Below are positions 32,546 through 43,802 of a stretch of 64,000 nucleotides of DNA, piece after piece; positions within the stretch are counted from its first letter, which is position 1, and the number at the start of each line of letters is the position of its first letter. The DNA is from Ypsolopha sequella (lineage: Eukaryota > Arthropoda > Insecta > Lepidoptera > Ypsolophidae). The translations under genes and the position numbers were made by a program. The DNA lies in the NCBI GenBank assembly GCA_934047225.1, contig OW203987.1, forward strand, positions 9,513,501 to 9,577,500, written 5' to 3'. Under the pieces are notes generated by a model, which had not been told where the DNA came from, ran no database searches, and was given only the letters and a program-made list of their open reading frames with translations.

Positions 32546-33432
32546 GTCTTGTCACACTGTGCTCGTAAATGACAAATTCAAAGAAAATTATTTAATAACT
32601 TTAAAATTATGGTGACGATACGATTGCAGAAGTAAACTTACATGCTCATAAAAATCGGTAAATATTATTTTTATGAATTTTCTGGGTTATATCAAAATCC
32701 ATAGTCAATACAATATGTGTTAGAGTTCAACAAAGCCTGAATAAAGCCAGGTATTTTAGGGATTGCCTAATGGAATGTAATTGGTCAGTCAGTCAGAGTC
32801 AAAGGTCATAATATCTACGAATCTGTGTAGAGCTGCGGTGTATGGTTTAGGTGCATAAATCTTTAACTTTATTCTTATTCTTTATTTTACACGAAACTTA
32901 TGAACAAACTCATACTAGGAATATACATGTACAAAGGCAAACTATCTACAAGAAATAATTTTTATTCCAGTATACCTCTGGGGATATGAAAATAGTGACA
33001 AATACAAAAGTAGATATACAAATATACTTGTAACGTCACATAAATAAGGTCACATACTACTTAATACATTATATTACTTACATGGAAAAAATAAATAAAT
33101 GTACTTTCTTATACCTATACTTAGACGGAATACTTACAATACATAAAGGCATACACACTACAACAACATAAACTAGGTACGTAGGATATTATGAAAGTGA
33201 TAAGAGAATTAAGATGCTCAAAACGGCCGCTTTTAGCACAAGTTAAAATTTTAGCTCATCAAAGACGTTGTCTACAAATTCTATGCTATTTAAAAATAGT
33301 TCATGGCTATATCTACGCATTTACTTGAGCAGATTTTCAATAATTATTTTAGTAAGTAAATAATGTTTTTTTTTTTTCTAAAGTGGCAGCATTTTTTCAG
33401 CATAAAGCGTCTTAACTTATTGTAGATGGTCC
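32546..33432. other. non-coding, nothing recognised
   Basis: AT-rich DNA without supported features. Confidence 0.35.
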
Positions 33433-33775
33433 AAGGCAATTTTTCTTTAAAACTTGTGGGAACCAATATCGACGACAGAAGCGGAAGTATTATAATTTCG
33501 TTCTGTTACTTTTTTATACAAATTCAATCCTCCCTAATATAGGTTTTTTTTTAATTAATGTTTTTGCAGTCTAATTTTGCTATTTAAAACTTTCATTCAT
33601 TTAATCACGAAAGTTTTAAATTTTAAAATCAGATTGTAAAACATTTTGTTTGTAAAAAAAACTGATAATACGCGGGTGTAAAATTAACGGAACTTGTAGA
33701 AAAAAGTAACAAAACGAAAATACAATACCACTGTCGTCGTTATTGGTTCCCATAAGTTTGTATTAAAATTGCCTT
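33433..33775. mobile_element. foldback MITE with arms of about 85 bp
   Basis: AAGGCAATTTTTCTTTAAA, CTTGTGGGAACCAATATCGA and TTTCGTTCTGTTACTTTTTT on the left are mirrored on the right by AAAAAAGTAACAAAACGAAA, TCGTTATTGGTTCCCATAAG and AAAATTGCCTT. The length is about 343 bp. It is followed within 30 bp by another foldback. Confidence 0.7.
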
Positions 33776-33802
33776 AGAATGAGCCTGAACGGACCGACAA
33801 AC

Positions 33803-33961
33803 CTTAGGCCGCCTCTACATCTGTAAGTTATACTCCAGTAAGTATGTACCTTACGTAATTAACTTACCAACTTTTGGACTTTGATAAGATAAGGAAGGAT
33901 TCCGTGAGCAACTTTAGGTGCTTTCGTGAGTAAAACTTACAGATGTAAAGGCGGCTTTAGT
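33803..33961. mobile_element. short foldback MITE, arms about 32 bp
   Basis: CTTAGGCCGCCTCTACATCT plus GTAAGTTATACTC is mirrored by GAGTAAAACTTACAGATGTA plus AAGGCGGCTTTAG. The total is about 159 bp. Confidence 0.65.
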
Positions 33962-34063
33962 GTTCTCACGGGAAGCTTCTATTTACTCGCAGTTTCTAGC
34001 TCACTGGGCAGATGCCCGCCACCGTCAATATTGAAACGTAACAGAGTCAATATTGTATATGGA

Positions 34064-34395
34064 CAAGGCCGTACGCAGGATTTCACTCAGGGGGGGACAG
34101 AAACTCAATAATATAGGCATAGGTTCTAAAACTAAATAGACAAACAAATTATTGAACACTACGTATGTATTTTCTATATCAAATTTATCTTTAAAAAATT
34201 AGTCTCTGGTGATTTTCAGTAGTCCCTATGTATATAGCTTACCTACAGTATGTTTTTAAGACAATAGTTGGTTTTCAGTGTAAAGCGAGATATTAATTTT
34301 AATACATAACACTTGCTTGTCTCACACTCCAGGGGGTTGCTATTTTTGCCCAGGGGGGGCAGCTGCCTCGACCTACCCCCCTGCGTACGCCCTTG
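34064..34395. mobile_element. hAT-type MITE with decayed 8-bp TSD
   Basis: The left terminus CAAGGCCGTACGCAGGA and the inverted right terminus CAAGGGCGTACGCAGG enclose 332 bp with G-rich subterminal blocks. The flanks TATATGGA (34056-34063) and TATGTGCA (34396-34403) agree at 6 of 8 positions, consistent with an old hAT 8-bp duplication. Confidence 0.6.
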
Positions 34396-34403
34396 TATGT
34401 GCA

Positions 34404-34495
34404 CTGTTTACATTCTCTTATCGGAGACAATAATATACTTTTTACGTCAAAATTTGTGACGTTTATGGACCTAATGCAGTGTCAGTGAGCAGCAC
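34404..34495. other. spacer / 5' part of mariner remnant
   Basis: Probably belongs to the mariner remnant that follows, but no terminal repeat was identified. Confidence 0.35.
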
Positions 34496-35279
34496 AAAGT
34501 TGGTTTAAGCGTTTTCAATCCGGTAATTTAGATGTCAAAATCTATGGCTTATACAAAAAAGCTCGATATTTGGGTGCCACACGAGCTCACTGAAAGAAAC
34601 CTAATAAACCGGGTACTCATTTACGATTCTTTATTGAGACGTAATGAAACCGAACCGTTTTTGAAGAGATTGATAACTGGTGATGAAAAGTGGATCACGT
34701 ACGACAAGGTCGTGGTCAAAGGTCGTTCAGGCTTCACAGACTGTGGCAAAACCCGGGTTAACTCGCAATAAGGTGATGCCGTGTGTATGGTGGGATTGGA
34801 AGGGCATTGTTCATTATGAGCTTTTACCGCCGGGCAGAACCATCGATTTGGGTCTCTACTGCCAACAACTGACGAGATTAAAACAAGAAGTTGAGAGAAA
34901 GCGACCGGAATTGATCAATAGAAAGGGTGTGGTCTTTCATCACGATAACGCTAGACCACACACAGCTTTAGCCACTCAGCAAAAATTAAGAGGGTTTGGC
35001 TGGGAGGTGTTAATGCATCCGCCATATAGCCCTGACCTTGCACCTTCAAATTTCTACCTGTTTCGGTCTCTTCAGAATTCTTTAGGCAGTGTCAGGTTAA
35101 CATCAAGAGAGGACTGCCAAAAGTACTTGTCACGTTTTTTGATAAGAAATCCCAAAATTTCTACAGCAACGGGATTATGTCACTTCCTACAAGATGGCAG
35201 AAAGTCATCGAACAAAATGGCACATATACCTATACTACAATTAATTAAATGTAAATTAACTTTTAAAAAAATGTCTTGA
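34496..35279 (+). pseudogene. mariner (DD34D) transposase, inactivated
   Basis: The pieces are colinear with mariner transposases, which cut and paste DNA at TA sites. About 34496-34538 encodes SWFKRFQSGNLDVK from the N-terminal helix-turn-helix region. It is followed at once by WVPHELTERN, so the linker between them is deleted. The frame from 34532 continues through GDEKW (first catalytic Asp) and shifts near 34705-34720 into the frame that ends at 35279. That frame carries TRNKVMPCVWWDW, HHDNARPH (second Asp) and YSPDLAPSN. The spacing fits DD34D, but the third Asp is Asn (AAT at 35049-35051). Deletion, frameshift and a lost catalytic residue make this a dead copy. Terminal repeats were not located. 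Confidence 0.88.
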
Positions 35280-35584
35280 TCTTTCATATAAAATGAGAAA
35301 CTTTTTCCCTAACCTATTTGCCCTGGAACTCTGTGTAATTCTGCACCCTTCTTTCTTCTTTCTGGCCTTTTGGAAATTGTGAAAAAGCAAGTAAACATAT
35401 AGCGTTTGTATAAAACGGCGGACAAAAATGTGGAATATTCATACTAACACGAGCCCATCTCGAAACCGTTACACTTTTTGCGTTTTGTCATTTTGTGAAT
35501 AAAATTTACGAAGCACTGCAACCTTTTACCGACATCTACATCCTCTTTGTCGATAAATCGTTTAAAAGAGCACGACTAGAATAA
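35280..35584. other. non-coding, nothing recognised
   Basis: It may include the 3' end of the mariner remnant. No other feature is seen. Confidence 0.35.
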
Positions 35585-35957
35585 AAATACCCAAGTGCGA
35601 GTCGGACACGTGCACAAAGGGTTCCATTCCGTCCTACACAATTTGGGTACGGAACCCTAAAACAGTAGCAAAGCAACAAGGTGACAAATACAAAGCGCTA
35701 AGATGGTAGCGCCTGGCATTTAATTCGGTACTCTTTGAGTACGGAACCCAAATTTTTATTATTTATTGTTTTACTATAGAGTATGCACAACAATCTGACC
35801 AAATTTGAAATTTCTTTACACATATTCTGCGCAATTTCAACCTATTACGGCCAAAAGCCGTAGACCCTGTGATAGATAGACGGACAGATATACAGAGAAG
35901 ATATACAGACATACAGCCTACAGGGTCTCGTTTGGCACCCTTCGGGTACGGAACCCT
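35585..35957 (+). repeat. fragments of the GTACGGAACCCTAAA repeat
   Basis: CCCAAGTGCGAGTCGGACAC leads within 60 bp to GGGTACGGAACCCTAAA (about 35645-35661), so that copy is internally deleted. A second partial copy ends in TTCGGGTACGGAACCCTAAA at about 35957 after a GACGGACAGATATACAGA stretch. Compare 3848-4150. Confidence 0.6.
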
Positions 35958-36252
35958 AAATTTTTTATAACTTGTTTGTTTGTTGATTTTTTTTCTACAT
36001 TCATATACGGGTATGTGTTGAATCTGTGTGTTCGTGTAGTAGTTGTAGGTAATTAAATCTATTTGCTTGTATTGAGTGCCGAGGGTCTGCCAGTGTATCT
36101 AGAACGCCCAACTGATCGTCGGCCTTCTGTCACCCAAGATCATCCCTCATCCTTTCTATATGACCAAGTCAGAGAATCCTTGCAGACTTTTTCGCCAATT
36201 TTGTTGAGCTCCGAGCACTTATATTTTAGCTTTTGTCCGTAGGCAGTAAATA
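35958..36252. other. non-coding, nothing recognised
   Basis: No supported feature. Confidence 0.35.
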
Positions 36253-36668
36253 ATACCTATGAAATTGCCGTTTTCTACAGAGAATTTGAAGGAAACTTAA
36301 TTTTCAGTACCAACATTTTTGCATTTTTTCTAGGTAAATCCACATTACGTCATTTCTTTTGTGTATGAATAAGACAACATAAAGCTAGCAGCAACATTAA
36401 TTTAATTTTTGAGAAATGTCAGCTGTAAATAATTATCACGAATCTTATCATGGAAACGTAATGTGGCATGTTCGTGGCATTTAGAACGAACTGTTTTAGA
36501 AATTTTAATTTTGGTTATCAAACTGACAATTAAAACAAAATTTAATACGTAGATGTAAAACCGTGAAATCAACTTTCAAACAAAAAACAAATAATAGAAA
36601 TAGCTATTGAATTACAGGAATTATGAACTCATGAATCTGTAAGAAAATTTCGGCAATTTCATATGTAA
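36253..36668 (+). mobile_element. MITE, copy 2 (of 19651-20070)
   Basis: It is colinear with copy 1 over about 416 bp, including TATGAAATTGCCGTTTTCTA at the start and GGCAATTTCATATGTAA at the end (inverted termini). Small indels distinguish the copies. Confidence 0.7.
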
Positions 36669-37395
36669 AGATCTATTATATTACGAAGACCTTTACCGGG
36701 GAAAATTGCTCTAACCCACATTTCAACTTTATGTCAAGCGAAAAGTAGCAACAAAACTTTTCTCGATGGTACATTGAAATCGCACCAGAGTGTGATATTT
36801 TTGTGGATCGTATTAGTTATCTGATAGATGTTTGTAAGAGAATGTTAGAGAGAAGTATGAAAGTAAGTGCTTTAATTTAAGAACTATATTATTGTAATGA
36901 TTTAGATTTATCTGTTATGTTACAATAATTTTGAATAAACAAATTTGAAATTTGAAATTTGAGTCATCGACTCTCATTTATCGTTATCATCGTTTTTCAC
37001 TTAGGCGTATACAAATGAAGTCATTGACGTGATTATATTACAGTTTTTGCAACAAGATGACCTTGTATGACTAGATTGATGGATGTGGAAGAGGTGAAAG
37101 AGTGTGTCAGGATCGTAGCAGATAGAAACCCTACTGGGAGACAGGCGTGAGTACATGTATGTATGTTTGTTTCTGCAACATCTCCTCGACTACAAGGCCC
37201 CTCTGAGATGGATTTATCTCTCACAGCAGGCAAATGGCCGGGCGTTCTAAATAATGACCGTAATGCGTTTTGTTGACGAGGCACTTCGAGTACGTACAAG
37301 TGGGGAAATAGATCAGCTGCGGAAGTGTTGCCAGCTCAAAAATATTTAACAAGAGGAGATACGTGACACAAAGGTAAGCTTTAAAAAAAACGATC
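36669..37395. other. non-coding, nothing recognised
   Basis: AT-rich, then a moderately GC-richer part with an 88-codon minus-strand frame (37033-37299) that shows no domain. Confidence 0.35.
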
Positions 37396-38140
37396 AAAGT
37401 GAGTCAGACTCACGAACCTAGGTTTCCGTATCGTGAATGAAAAATTTAATTTTGTATTTTGTTTTCTTGAATTTCTAAACCACTATATTTTTTCTATAAT
37501 CTTTACGTAAGCACATATTAACGTGATTCTTTTCATATTTTTCGGTCCACCGGTTTTGGAGATAAGGGGGGGACATACGTTTTTTTGTGATTTTTCGAGG
37601 ATTTCTCGAAATAGAATATCTAAATTATATATATTTACAATCAGCTTTTTAAGACCTACAATTTGATAGCCATATTATAAAAAAATATATAAAAAAATAT
37701 TTTATTTATATTTCTCATTTGTGTTCAACTTTTTTTGAATTGCTATAGTTTTCCTGTAATTTGCCACTTTTTAACTATAATTGTTTTTTTTTCATATTTT
37801 CATGTCTACCAGATTAGGTGAATAAGGGGGGAACATGCATTTTTTGTGATTTTTCAAAGATTTCTCGAAATCTGTGCCCGTAGATATAGTTCTAAGGTAT
37901 ATATTTTTAGAATCACGTCTTAAATATCTACAATTTGATAACCATATTGTATTTTTTAGGATATTTTATTTTATTTTTCTCTCTTTTTATAGGAATTATT
38001 TTGAACAATTTCAAATTATTTTTTACATCATATTACGAGGGCAAATTAATGCAATTTTTGAGCCAAATTTCAAAGTTATGAGGCTGTGACATACGGACGG
38101 ACGGACGGACGGATAACGGAATCTCACCATTAAGGTTATT
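37396..38140 (+). repeat. lepidopteran repeat relative with an internal direct duplication
   Basis: It starts AGTGAGTCAGACTCACG. The segment from TTTTCATATTTTTCGGTCCA through GGATTTCTCGAAAT to ACCTACAATTTGATAGCCA (about 37526-37680) recurs, diverged, about 260 bp later (about 37790-37945). It ends with a (GGAC)n run (38095-38112). The frame at 37874-38089 is a by-product. Confidence 0.5.
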
Positions 38141-38251
38141 TTTATACCTGTTAGGTATTACATAACCCTGATTACAGATATAAGAAAAAATACATATAGC
38201 CCTTAATAAATTGTTTGTAGTGCTAACACTTAGTCCGAAATAAAAATATTT

Positions 38252-38276
38252 GATTTAATTAATTAATTAATTAATT
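38252..38276. repeat. (TTAA)n simple repeat
   Basis: About six tandem TTAA units lie immediately before the RTE fragment. Confidence 0.8.
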
Positions 38277-38292
38277 ATAATTTCTTGGTTTT

Positions 38293-38475
38293 ATGTTCAA
38301 GGCATTGGAATGGAGACCACGTACAGAAAAGCACAGCGTAGGCCGCCCTCGTGCCCGCTGGACTGACGATCTGAAGGACGTTGCGGGTGGCGGCTGGATG
38401 AGGATGACTGAGGACCGCCAAGAGTGGCGTAATATTGGGGAGGCCTATGTCCAGCAGAGGACGAATACGGGCTGA
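38293..38475 (+). pseudogene. RTE-type retrotransposon, 5'-truncated C-terminal fragment
   Basis: Sixty codons encode GRPRARWTDDLKDVAGGGWM, then MTEDRQEWRNIGEAYVQQ, the characteristic end of RTE reverse-transcriptase ORFs. After the stop come GATGGATGGATG repeats, the typical simple RTE tail. Everything upstream of the last 60 codons is missing, as expected for an aborted target-primed insertion. A diverged inverted copy is at 16257-16419. Confidence 0.8.
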
Positions 38476-38870
38476 TGGATGGATGGATGTATTAAAATTA
38501 TTAGATTGATGATTAGACCTAAACTGAACATTCGGGAAAAAGGATGTAACCGACAGAATCCATTCATAGTCATTATGGTATCGCCCGCAACAAACAGCCG
38601 TTTTGGCAAGTCATTAAGCTACGGCGTAGCAGTATGGTTTGCTACGAGACATAGCATACTGCAGTAGACGTTGGTAGTACTATCATTCAAGATCGTAACT
38701 TACGTATTTACCTCTACATGTCACCGTAAGATTTTAAAATCCGATGGTTAATAATGTCACTATTGAGATTATAACTTCTCGGTAGCTTTTTTCACTGTTG
38801 TTTACAAACTAACCTAACTTAGCGAAATTATAAACTATCAGATTTTTCAATATCACGCTGACATATACAC
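38476..38870. other. non-coding, nothing recognised
   Basis: No supported feature. Confidence 0.35.
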
Positions 38871-38878
38871 CTTGTTAG

Positions 38879-39141
38879 CAGTGGCGTGCACAGAACTTTT
38901 TGCTGGAAAAGCAAGCAATTGGTCAAGAATAACAATAAAAAAAATATGAAAAAATTTAAATATCACTTTGAAAAAAAAAAGTTTGTATAGGAAATTTTCA
39001 CTCTAGGGTAGACATTGTCTACCCTGGCGCCATACAAAAATTTTTTTTTCAAATTTATATTTAAATTTTTTCATATTTTTTTTATTGTTGTTCTTGACCA
39101 ATTGTTTGCTTTTCCAGCAAAAAGTTCTGTGCACGCCACTG
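38879..39141. mobile_element. hAT-type MITE with perfect 8-bp TSD, copy 2
   Basis: CAGTGGCGTGCACAGAA termini, an almost fully palindromic body of 263 bp, and perfect 8-bp flanks CTTGTTAG at 38871-38878 and 39142-39149. It is the same family as 10168-10427 at a different target, which confirms both the family and its ends. Confidence 0.88.
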
Positions 39142-39149
39142 CTTGTTAG

Positions 39150-39411
39150 TTAGAATAAGCCAGTTTATCCGTGAGGATTAAACAACTCCGTACAGTCTCC
39201 AAAAATCACAGTGTACATGGAAGTTCTTATGACTCCCGCATAAAAGTGATAATGGTATAAATAGGGTACACTTGGCGGCCCCTCTGATCTTGGCCTTGTA
39301 AAGAACGCGATCGGGCCGTAATCCTTGTAATGAATAGACGTTACGTGACTCGTAGAGTGCTCTGCTCTATCGGTCATGCATTATGGACTCGTGTAACTCA
39401 ATGCCCACATG
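39150..39411. other. non-coding spacer
   Basis: Somewhat GC-richer. A 70-codon minus-strand frame (39165-39377) is unsupported. Confidence 0.35.
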
Positions 39412-39420
39412 AGAGAACGG
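39412..39420. other. 9-bp target-site duplication, left
   Basis: AGAGAACGG directly precedes the left terminus of the Foldback-like element. The identical 9 bp follow the right terminus at 44738-44746. Confidence 0.85.
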
Positions 39421-39628
39421 ACTCCAGGGAACTTGTGCACCCCATCTCACGGATTTCAAAATAAATGTTGCTACACGTTAGTTTTACGTTAGTTTTGTTT
39501 GTTTTGTTTATAATTTTTGTTTGTTTCATCCTGCAAACATGTTTATTTCAATTTAAAAGATTCTACCGATTTCTACCGTGAACTTGTGCACCCCATGGCA
39601 CCGATTGACCTGAAATCAGTGCCAATCG
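39421..39628 (+). repeat. left terminal inverted repeat (208 bp)
   Basis: It is identical by eye to the reverse complement of 44530-44737. The TIR is built from the same modules as the adjacent array: AACTTGTGCACCCCAT twice (from 39431 and 39581), GTTAGTTTTACGTTAG, and a CTGCAAACATG block. Confidence 0.9.
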
Positions 39629-42440
39629 TTAGTTCTTCGTTAGTTTCGTTTGTTTTGATTATTTTTTTTTTCTTTTTTTGCCTACAAACATTTTTTTTTT
39701 AATTTATAATTTTGTATGGAATTTCAAAAATGCTCAAAAATGCTCGGATCGACCTGAAACAGGTGCCAATCGTTAGTTTTACGTTAGTTTCGTACGTTTT
39801 TAAAAAAAAATGTGTTTTTTTCCGCTCGCAAACACTTTTTTTTTCAATTTCAAATTTTGTATGGAATTTCAAAAATGCTCTGATTGAGCTGGAACAAGTG
39901 CCAATCGTTAGTTTTACGTTAGTTTCGTTTGTTTTGAAAAAAAAAATTGTCTTTTTCTGCCTGCAAACATGTTTTTTTTCAATTTCAAAATTTGTATGGG
40001 ATTTCAAAAATGCTCAAAAATGCTCTGATCGACCTGAAACAAGTTCCTTTCGTTAGTTTTACGTTAGTTTCGTACGTTTTCAAAAAAAAATATTTACATT
40101 TCGGCCTGCAAACATTTAATTTTTCAATTTCAAAAATTCTACCAATTTTCTACCGTGAAGTTGTGCACCCCATAGCACCGATTGGCCTGAAACAAGTGCC
40201 AATCGTTAGCTATACGTTAGTATCGTTTGTTTTGAGAAAAAAATTCGTTTGTTTCGCCCGGAAAATATTTTTTTTTTAATTTCAAAATTTATGACAAATT
40301 TAAAAAATGCTCTGATTGACCTGGAACAAGTGCCAATCGTTAGTTTTACGTTAGTTTCGTACGTTTTCAAAAAAAAAATTGTCTTTTTCCGCCTGCAAAC
40401 ATGTTTTTTTTACAATTTCAAAATTTGTATGGGATTTCAAAAATGCTCAAAAATGCTCTGATCGACCTGAAACAAGTTTCTTTCGTTAGTTTTACGTTAG
40501 TTTCGTACGTTTTCAAAAAAAAATATTTACATTTCGGCCTGTAAACATTTAATTTTTCAATTTCAAAAATTCTACCAATTTTCTACCGTGAACTTGTGCA
40601 CCCCATAGCACCGATTGGCCTGAAACAAGTGCCAATCGTTAGCTATACGTTAGTATCGTTTGTTTTGAGAAAAAATTTCGTTTGTTTCGCCCGGAAAATA
40701 TTTTTTTTTTAATTTCAAAATTTATGTGAAATTTAAAAAATGCTCTGATTGACCTGGAACAAGTGCCAATCGTTAGTTTTACGTTAGTTTCGTACGTTTT
40801 CAAAAAAAAAATTGTCTTTTTCCGCCTGCAAACATGTTTTTTTACAAATTCAAAATTTGTATGGGATTTCAAAAATGCTCAAAAATGCTCTGATCGACCT
40901 GAAACAAGTTTCTTTCGTTAGTTTTACGTTAGTTTCGTACGTTTTCAAAAAAATATATTTACATTTCGGCCTGCAAAGCTTTAATTTTTCAATTTCAAAA
41001 ATTCTACCAATTTTCTACCGTGAACTTGTGCACCCCATAGCACCGATTGGCCTGAAACAAGTGCCAATCGTTAGCTATACGTTAGTATCGTTTGTTTTGA
41101 GAAAAAAATTCGTTTGTTTCGCCCGGAAAATATTTTTTTTTTAATTTCAAAATTTATGACAAATTTAAAAAATGCTCTGATTGACCTGGAACAAGTGCCA
41201 ATCGTTAGTTTTACGTTAGTTTCGTTTGTTTTGAAAAAAAAATTGTCTTTTTCTGCCTGCAAACATGTTTTTTTTCAATTTCAAAATTTGTATGGGATTT
41301 CAAAAATGCTCAAAAATGCTCTGATCGACCTGAAACAAGTTTTTTTCGTTAGTTTTACGTTAGTTTCGTACGTTTTCAAAAAAAAATATTTACATTTCGG
41401 CCTGCAAACATTTAATTTTTCAATTTCAAAAATTCTACCAATTTTCTACCGTGAAGTTGTGCACCCCATAGCACCGATTGGCCTGAAACAAGTGCCAATC
41501 GTTAGCTATACGTTAGTATCGTTTGTTTTGAGAAAAAAATTCGTTTGTTTCGCCCGGAAAATATTTTTTTTTTAATTTCAAAATTTATGACAAATTTAAA
41601 AAATGCTCTGATTGACCTGGAACAAGTGCCAATCGTTAGTTTTACGTTAGTTTCGTACGTTTTCAAAAAAAAAAATTGTCTTTTTCCGCCTGCAAACATG
41701 TTTTTTTACAATTTCAAAATTTGTATGGGATTTCAAAAATGCTCAAAAATGCTCTGATCGACCTGAAACAAGTTTCTTTCGTTAGTTTTACGTTAGTTTC
41801 GTACGTTTTCAAAAAAAAATATTTACATTTCGGCCTGTAAACATTTAATTTTTCAATTTCAAAAATTCTACCAATTTTCTACCGTGAACTTGTGCACCCC
41901 ATAGCACCGATTTTCCTGAAACAAGTGCCAATCGTTAGCTATACGTTAGTATCGTTTGTTTTGAGAAAAAAATTCGTTTGTTTCGCCCGGAAAATATTTT
42001 TTTTTTAATTTCAAAATTTATGACAAATTTAAAAAATGCTCTGATTGACCTGGAACAAGTGCCAATCGTTAGTTTTACGTTAGTTTCGTACGTTTTCAAA
42101 AAAAAAAATGTCTTTTTCCGCCTGCAAACATGTTTTTTTTCAATTTCAAAATTTGTATGGGATTTCAAAAATGCTCAAAAATGCTCTGATCGACCTGAAA
42201 CAAGTTCCTTTCGTTAGTTTTACGTTAGTTTCGTACGTTTTAAAAAAAAAAAATCTACATTTCGCCCTGCAAACATTTAATTTTTCAATTTCAAAAATTC
42301 TACTATTTTCTACCGTAAACTTGGACACAATATCGCACCGATTTTGATCAAAATGGTACCAATTGATAGCTTTTCATTTGTTTTGATTGTTTCACGAATA
42401 AAATTTGTTTGTTCTGGTCTGCAAACATTTTTATTTTCAA
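39629..42440 (+). repeat. tandem array with 432-bp higher-order period
   Basis: The landmark GTGCACCCCATAGCACCGAT begins at 40163, 40596, 41028, 41459 and 41892, steps of 431-433 bp. A degenerate form is near 42320. Each 432-bp unit holds three related subunits of about 135-153 bp, each with a CGTTAG(T/C)(T/A)(T/A)TACGTTAGT core, an A-run and a CTGCAAACAT block. The first interval (39586 to 40163, 577 bp) has a fourth subunit. Homogeneous neighbours suggest recent amplification or conversion. Open frames of up to 153 codons, on both strands, follow the period and are not genes. Confidence 0.9.
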
Positions 42441-42842
42441 ATTCAAAACCTTAAAATGTTTATAGGTACACTACTACAAAGCTACTCGCCCATAGGTGGC
42501 GCTACATTACATTACAAACTGGCGACGCATTTTAGTTCCCCAACTCCCTAAGGGATGGCGTGAAAGTCGGTTTTTGTGCGAAAACGCACGTTTTTGAATA
42601 ATAACTACACAACTAGTGGTCGAAATATATTTTACTGACGTACATATCATTATATTTTGTGTTAATTAATCAAGTAAAAGACAGGAAGTCAATTTTCATT
42701 TTATGTTGATTTAGTTCGCTAAATTCAGTATAGATTTCACTGTACCAGGGAAACGAGTAGCAACTCTATTCCCGGTTATATAATGTACTATTCCCCCATA
42801 GATAGCGGTAGGGGTATTTGAAGTCTAACATTTTAAAATGTA
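42441..42842. other. non-array interior of the Foldback-like element, part 1
   Basis: No gene is seen. GGTGGCGCTACATTACATTA and AAAACGCACGTTTTTG are the only notable short motifs. Confidence 0.4.
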
Positions 42843-43047
42843 CAGTGGAGACCGCATCAAGTAAGGTTAGCTGGAAGAAAATGCTAATTAGCATTAAGCT
42901 CGCCTATGTACATGTTCTTATTTGTGCAATAAAGAATTTTTAATAATAATAATAATATGACACATTGGACTTTGTACCTATCGTATATTCTTCTCTGTAG
43001 GGGCTAATTTTGTACTGCAAGTGTATAGCTTAATATGGTCTCCACTG
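42843..43047. mobile_element. pogo-like MITE with TA flanks
   Basis: CAGTGGAGACCGCATCAAG at the left and, inverted, CAGTGGAGACCATATTAAG at the right enclose 205 bp. TA lies on each side (42841-42842, 43048-43049). CAGT-starting termini and a TA target suit pogo/Tigger-type elements. It is nested in the Foldback-like element. Confidence 0.7.
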
Positions 43048-43327
43048 TACAGGTGCCCCCATTAATATTAAATTAATATTATTAATCTCAGGTAGGTACT
43101 CTTTTAACCGATTAATGCCAATATTACAATTATCATTTTTGAACGAGCAAGCAAAGTTCCCCGAGTCTACTTGAACAGTCCGGTTTATATGTATGTACGT
43201 ATGCATGAATGTTTGTCCGATGATAACTCGAGTATCGTTGATCAGAACGTCTTGAAATTTGGTAGGCGAGTAAATGAGACAAAAAGAATTTTGAGTACCT
43301 GATTTCAATCGGCATTTTGCCCGATCT
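43048..43327. other. interior DNA, nothing recognised
   Basis: The 105-codon minus-strand frame 43030-43347 overlaps the MITE end and the next hAT end and shows no domain. Confidence 0.4.
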
Positions 43328-43335
43328 GCTCTCAG

Positions 43336-43794
43336 CAGTGTTGCCACCTTAGCCCTTTTCGGGCTAGATCTAGCCCTTTTCGTTGTGTATATTTATAGTT
43401 CTGTGAACCTAATTAAAACTAAAACCAGAAACAAAATGGGGCTAAAAACAATGATATCCATACTACGTATACGATGGGGTTTACAACGACTGAGAGAGTC
43501 TTGCTGTTCACACAAGGTGTCAACTGAAATAATAAAAAACTGTAGGATTCATTTTAAATTTTCGTTCAAATCCGCAAAAAACGCAGATGTTAATCAGCCA
43601 TCAACTTTTTCTGCTTCAGCAGGTACGATTTTTAACAATTCAATAACTTCGTTTTAATTACTCTGTTGCATTTTTTACTAAATTTGAAATGTCAAATAAA
43701 CAATTTTTAGCACTTTTGATGGCAAAATTTGCTAAATCTAGCCCTTTCTAGCTTGTCCAACTGCTCTTTTTCAAAAACCAAGGTGGCAACACTG
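43336..43794 (+). mobile_element. hAT-like element remnant with near-perfect 8-bp TSD
   Basis: The termini CAGTGTTGCCACCTT and its inverse AAGGTGGCAACACTG bound 459 bp. The flanks GCTCTCAG (43328-43335) and GCCCTCAG (43795-43802) agree at 7 of 8 positions. The inner plus-strand frame (to 43657) contains MISILRIRWGLQRLRESCC, which resembles a piece of a hAT transposase, though I hold that loosely. It is nested in the Foldback-like element. Confidence 0.7.
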
Positions 43795-43802
43795 GCCCTC
43801 AG

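Noticed and set aside
39699..42347. Many open frames of 60-153 codons on both strands with repeated LVSYVFKKK-like or TYETNVKLTIGTC-like sequence
   Set aside because: They follow the 432-bp repeat period and appear on both strands at once; they are by-products of a satellite array lacking stops in some frames.
39421..42440. CRISPR-like or other spacer array
   Set aside because: Units are contiguous with no unique spacers, and the genome is eukaryotic; it is a tandem satellite.
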